In this document: piece after piece, positions 61,035 through 64,000 of the stretch | Layout: the number at the start of each line of letters is the position of its first letter | Position numbering within the stretch: position 1 is the first letter of the stretch | From: Bryobacterales bacterium | Lineage (GTDB): Bacteria > Acidobacteriota > Terriglobia > Bryobacterales > Bryobacteraceae | Length of the DNA stretch: 64,000 nucleotides | Reading direction: 5' to 3' | NCBI GenBank assembly: GCA_016716385.1 | Contig: JADJWL010000027.1 | Coordinates: 62,001 to 126,000, forward strand | Position numbers and translations under genes: made by a program | The notes under the pieces: generated by a model | Databases searched by the model: none | Told to the model about the DNA's origin: nothing | Seen by the model: the letters and a program-made list of their open reading frames with translations, nothing else

Positions 61035-62393
61035 ATGAAGACTCCGCTCTCCCGACGAACGATCTTGCGTGGCATAGGCACCGCTGTGGCCCTGCCTTTC
61101 CTGGACGCGATGGCGCCAGCCTTCGCCAATCCGCGGAGGAACCCCGCCCAGACGCCGGTCCGGATGGCGTTCGTCTACGTGCCGAACGGCATCATCATGC
61201 AGTCCTGGACGCCGGAGACCGTGGGCCGCGGCTTCGAACTGACTCCGGTCTTGCAGCCGCTGGCGCGGCACCGCGAGCGCATCCTCGTGCTGTCGGGGCT
61301 CTCGCAGATCAACGGACGCGCTTTGGGCGACGGGCCGGGCGACCACGCGCGCGCCGCGGCGTCGTACCTGACCGGCGTTCACCCCAAGAAGACCGATGGT
61401 GCCGACATCCGCAACGGAATCTCGGTCGACCAGGTGGCCGCGCAAGCCATCGGGCACAAGACCCGCTTCGCGTCGCTCGAGTTGAGCTGCGAACACGGCG
61501 GGATGGTCGGCAACTGCGACTCGGGCTATAGCTGTGCGTATTCGAACTCGGTTTCCTGGCGCTCGGAGAATACGCCGATGCCGCCCGAGGTGAACCCGCG
61601 CCTCGTCTTCGAGCGCCTGTTCGGATCGGGTGACGAACTGCTTGACCCGGCAACTCGGGCCAAGCGCCAGCGTTACCAGAAGAGCATTCTCGACTTCGTC
61701 CGCGAGGACACCGAGAAGCTGAACCGCGAACTCGGCGCGGGCGACCGCCGCAAGCTCGACGAGTACCTCTACGCAGTCCGCGAAATCGAGCAGCGAATCG
61801 CGAAAGCCGAGAAAGAATCGGCGGATCGCGGCCCGTCGCCCACGCCGGAGTTCGATGCGCCCGCGGGCATCCCGGCGGAATTCGCCGATCACGCCAAGCT
61901 CATGTTCGACCTGATGGCCGTGGCCTTCCAGACGGACGTCACCCGCATCGCGACCCTGATGCTGGGCCGTGAGGGCTCGAACCGCACGTATCGCGAGATC
62001 GAAGTGCCGGATCCGCACCACGGCATCTCCCATCACCGCGGCGACGAGGAGAAGGTCGCCAAGCTCGTTCAGATCAACCAGTACCACACGCAGCTGTTCG
62101 CCGGCCTCATCGACCGGCTGGCTGCGATTCAAGAAGGCGACGGGACGCTCCTCGACAGCCTGGCTCTCGTCTATGGCTCAGGATTGAGCGACGGCAACAA
62201 GCACTGGCATCATGACCTGCCGGTGATGGTCGCCGGCGGCGGCGCGGGATTGTTCCATCCGGGACGGCACGTCCGCTACCCGGACGAGACGCCGATGAAC
62301 AACCTGTTCCTGTCGATCCTCGACCGGATGGACGTCCATCCGGAATCGCTCGGTGACGGAACCGGCAAGCTCGAAGGTCTGAGCGACCTGTAA
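61035..62393 (+). CDS. DUF1552 family protein, Tat-exported
   Basis: 452 residues with a twin-arginine leader (LSRRTILRGIGTAVALPFLDA, Arg7-Arg8). Core sequence RMAFVYVPNGIIMQSWTP, LSGLSQINGRALGDGPGDHARAAASYLTG, SVDQVAAQAIGHKTRF and the C-terminal DLPVMVAGGGAGLFHPGRH match DUF1552, part of the same alkaline-phosphatase-like superfamily as DUF1501. Six bases after the DUF1592 gene, the conserved partner arrangement. As for DUF1501, the reaction is not known; pairing with a cytochrome protein suggests a joint periplasmic function. Confidence 0.93.
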   Translation: MKTPLSRRTILRGIGTAVALPFLDAMAPAFANPRRNPAQTPVRMAFVYVPNGIIMQSWTPETVGRGFELTPVLQPLARHRERILVLSGLSQINGRALGDGPGDHARAAASYLTGVHPKKTDGADIRNGISVDQVAAQAIGHKTRFASLELSCEHGGMVGNCDSGYSCAYSNSVSWRSENTPMPPEVNPRLVFERLFGSGDELLDPATRAKRQRYQKSILDFVREDTEKLNRELGAGDRRKLDEYLYAVREIEQRIAKAEKESADRGPSPTPEFDAPAGIPAEFADHAKLMFDLMAVAFQTDVTRIATLMLGREGSNRTYREIEVPDPHHGISHHRGDEEKVAKLVQINQYHTQLFAGLIDRLAAIQEGDGTLLDSLALVYGSGLSDGNKHWHHDLPVMVAGGGAGLFHPGRHVRYPDETPMNNLFLSILDRMDVHPESLGDGTGKLEGLSDL

Positions 62394-62407
62394 CCGGAGA
62401 ACACAAA

Positions 62408-63490
62408 ATGCCATACGGTCTCAACATCCCCGCCAGTGGTGCGTTCGATCTCGTGTCCGTGGGAGCACTGGTGCACCGGCTCGATCCGGGCATCATTCCG
62501 TTCCGCAAGGCGCACCAGTGCGAGATTCACGTGAGCGGCGGCGAATTCAACGTCGCCGCCAACCTCGCCGACTGCTTCCGCCTGAAGACAGGCGTCGCGA
62601 CGGCCATGGTGGACTACCCCATCGGGGACCTCATCGCCGAACGCGTCCGCGCCATGGGCGTACAGGGGATCTACAAGCGCTTCGAGCACAACGGCGTGAA
62701 CGGTCCGAACATGGCGGCGGTCCTGAGCGACCGCGGCCAGGGCGTCCGCGCGCCCGTCGTGTTCTACAACCGCGCCAACGAAGCAGCGTCTCTGCTGAAG
62801 CCGGGCGACTTCGACTGGGCGTCGATCTTCGCCGGCGGCGTGCGCTGGTTCCACAGCGGCGGCATCTTCGCCGCGCTCTCCGAGACCACCGCCGAGGTGA
62901 TTATCGAGGGCATGAAGGCGGCCAAGGCAGCGGGCGCCGTGGTTTCCTTCGACCTCAATTTCCGCGAGAAACTGTGGAAGATCTCCGGCGGGCAGGACCG
63001 CGCGGTCTCGGTGGTGGCGCGCATCGTAGAGAACGTCGACGTGCTCGTCGGCAACGAGGAAGACCTGCAGAAGGGTCTCGGCATTCCGGGGCCTGAGGTG
63101 GCAGCCAAGTCGAAGCTCGACCCGAGCGCATTCTTCGGCATGATCGATCAGGTGGTCGCCAAGCATCCGAACGTGAAGATCGTCGCGACGACCCTGCGCG
63201 AGGTGCATTCCACCAACCGCCACAGTTGGGGCGCGGTGGCCTGGATCGACGGCAAGACTTACGTTTCGCCCACGTGCGAACTCGACGTCTATGACCGCGT
63301 CGGCGGCGGCGACGGCTTCGCGTCCGGCTTTTTCTACGGCCTGATGTCGGGCGAATCCGAAGAGGATGCCTTGAGGCTCGGCTGGGCGCATGGCGCCCTG
63401 CTCACGACCTTCCCCGGCGACACGACCATGGCCACGGTCGAGCAGGTCCGCGCGTTCGCCAAGGGCGGCTCGGCGCGTATCCAACGTTGA
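62408..63490 (+). CDS. PfkB family carbohydrate kinase
   Basis: 360 residues. Ribokinase fold: N-terminal FDLVSVGALVHRLDPG, then HVSGGEFNVAANLADCF (the GG-containing substrate motif), VSFDLNFREKLW, and the C-terminal ATP/catalytic motif DRVGGGDGFASGFFYGLM with the general-base Asp. The overall resemblance is to 2-keto-3-deoxygluconate kinases. It phosphorylates a sugar or sugar acid in the cytoplasm with ATP. A good GGAG Shine-Dalgarno lies upstream and the gap to the DUF1552 gene is 14 bases, so it may belong to that operon and help use its product, which is inference. Confidence 0.9.
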   Translation: MPYGLNIPASGAFDLVSVGALVHRLDPGIIPFRKAHQCEIHVSGGEFNVAANLADCFRLKTGVATAMVDYPIGDLIAERVRAMGVQGIYKRFEHNGVNGPNMAAVLSDRGQGVRAPVVFYNRANEAASLLKPGDFDWASIFAGGVRWFHSGGIFAALSETTAEVIIEGMKAAKAAGAVVSFDLNFREKLWKISGGQDRAVSVVARIVENVDVLVGNEEDLQKGLGIPGPEVAAKSKLDPSAFFGMIDQVVAKHPNVKIVATTLREVHSTNRHSWGAVAWIDGKTYVSPTCELDVYDRVGGGDGFASGFFYGLMSGESEEDALRLGWAHGALLTTFPGDTTMATVEQVRAFAKGGSARIQR

Positions 63491-63541
63491 CGCGGCGCGG
63501 TAACGGCACCCCTGCCCGGAAGGCCTGCTGAGGCGGGGCGA

Positions 63542-63547
63542 TACAAT
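63542..63547 (+). promoter_or_regulatory. -10-like TACAAT before the AAA ATPase gene
   Basis: TACAAT at 63542-63547, eight bases before the GTG start at 63556. No -35 was found at the usual spacing, so this is a weak call. Confidence 0.3.
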
Positions 63548-63555
63548 GAGGGCGA

Positions 63556-64000
63556 GTGATTGTATCCCGGCTGATCCTGAAGAATTGGCGCAATTTCCGC
63601 ACGGCCAACGTGGCGCTTGGAGAACGCGCGTTCTTGATTGGACCGAATGCATCGGGGAAGTCGAACTTCCTCGATGCCATCCGGTTCCTGCGCGATATTG
63701 CCAAAGCGGGCGGCGGACTGCAACAGGCGATTTCGCAGCGAGGCGGGTTGTCGAAGATCCGTTGCCTTGCGGCCCGCAAGGAACCCGACGTTGAGATCGA
63801 CGTCGAACTGGCGGAGCCCGGCGGAGTTGCCCTGTGGCGTTACGCCATTGGCGTGACCCAGCAAGTCCGCGGCTACAGGCAGCCCATCCTCCGGTTCGAG
63901 AGAGTATGGAACAGGAACGGGCTGATTCTCGAACGTCCGGATGACCAAGACCGCGCCGACGACGAGCGGCTGACCCAAACGCACCTGGAACAGATCAGCG
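63556..64000 (+). CDS. AAA ATPase of the RecF/SMC-like type, cut by window edge
   Basis: 148 residues visible, starting at GTG 63556. The N-terminus (IVSRLILKNWRNFRTANVAL) and the Walker A motif GPNASGKSNFLDAIRFLRDI are typical of the AAA_15/AAA_21 ABC-like ATPases. Such proteins act in DNA repair, transport or phage defence (often with a nuclease or DUF4276 gene just downstream). The second half, including Walker B and signature motifs, is beyond the window, so the system type cannot be told. Starts 66 bases after the PfkB kinase. Confidence 0.8.
   Translation, partial: MIVSRLILKNWRNFRTANVALGERAFLIGPNASGKSNFLDAIRFLRDIAKAGGGLQQAISQRGGLSKIRCLAARKEPDVEIDVELAEPGGVALWRYAIGVTQQVRGYRQPILRFERVWNRNGLILERPDDQDRADDERLTQTHLEQIS

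Overview
The window looks like chromosomal DNA from an acidobacterium of the Solibacter/Bryobacter type. It is GC-rich throughout. It carries a carboxypeptidase-regulatory-like TonB receptor, several planctomycete-type cytochrome proteins (DUF1549/DUF1553, DUF1501, DUF1592, DUF1552), two Acidobacteria-type VWFA-related proteins and a tetraether-synthase-like radical SAM enzyme. This assignment is inferred from gene content; there is no rRNA in the window to confirm it. I found no tRNA, rRNA, CRISPR array, insertion sequence or prophage. Coding density is very high, with only one gene-free stretch above 300 bases (17716-18065).

Layout. 1-4994: a minus-strand TonB receptor with its own promoter, followed by a frameshifted secreted protein cut by the window edge. 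5038-15222: a plus-strand export locus with a LolA-like secreted protein, a small Cys-rich protein, a PSD1 cytochrome protein, a Tat-exported DUF1501 protein and a 1585-residue multidomain haem-binding protein. 15219-17715: a promoter, a long leader, a secreted M48 metallopeptidase and a translationally coupled VWFA protein. 18066-25152: DNA repair glycosylase, second VWFA protein, sugar-nucleotide reductase-like protein, PilZ-like and zinc-ribbon proteins, a LysR regulator, a Tat-exported D-2-hydroxyacid dehydrogenase, an aldo/keto reductase and MsrA. 25149-28855: an SMP-30-like propeller and the TrkH/TrkA potassium uptake pair. 28905-35310: two secreted proteins of unknown role and the DUF2760/Hsp70/Hsp70-DUF3731 trio. 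35312-41801: PQQ-type propeller, glycosyltransferase, UPF0182 membrane protein, receiver protein, PilZ-like protein and a poly-glycine protein. 41906-49439: DASS transporter, a second PSD1 protein, a beta-barrel-like protein and the radical SAM enzyme. 49558-58634: membrane glycosyltransferases, aminotransferase, sulfatase, YheT-type hydrolase, Ser/Thr kinase and a membrane-anchored beta-carbonic anhydrase. 58687-63490: a DUF1592/DUF1552/PfkB-kinase operon. 63556-end: a truncated AAA ATPase.

Common threads are export (many signal peptides, at least three Tat-like twin-arginine leaders), envelope carbohydrate handling, and compact packing in which convergent genes abut or overlap. Four genes (near 1100, 26800, 29740 and 34100) have clear reading-frame breaks inside otherwise conserved sequence, which suggests either recent decay or base-calling errors. 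The most unusual DNA-level signal is an exact 11-mer (GGGTCTGTCCC or its complement) present seven times, four of them inside one gene in differing frames and orientations.
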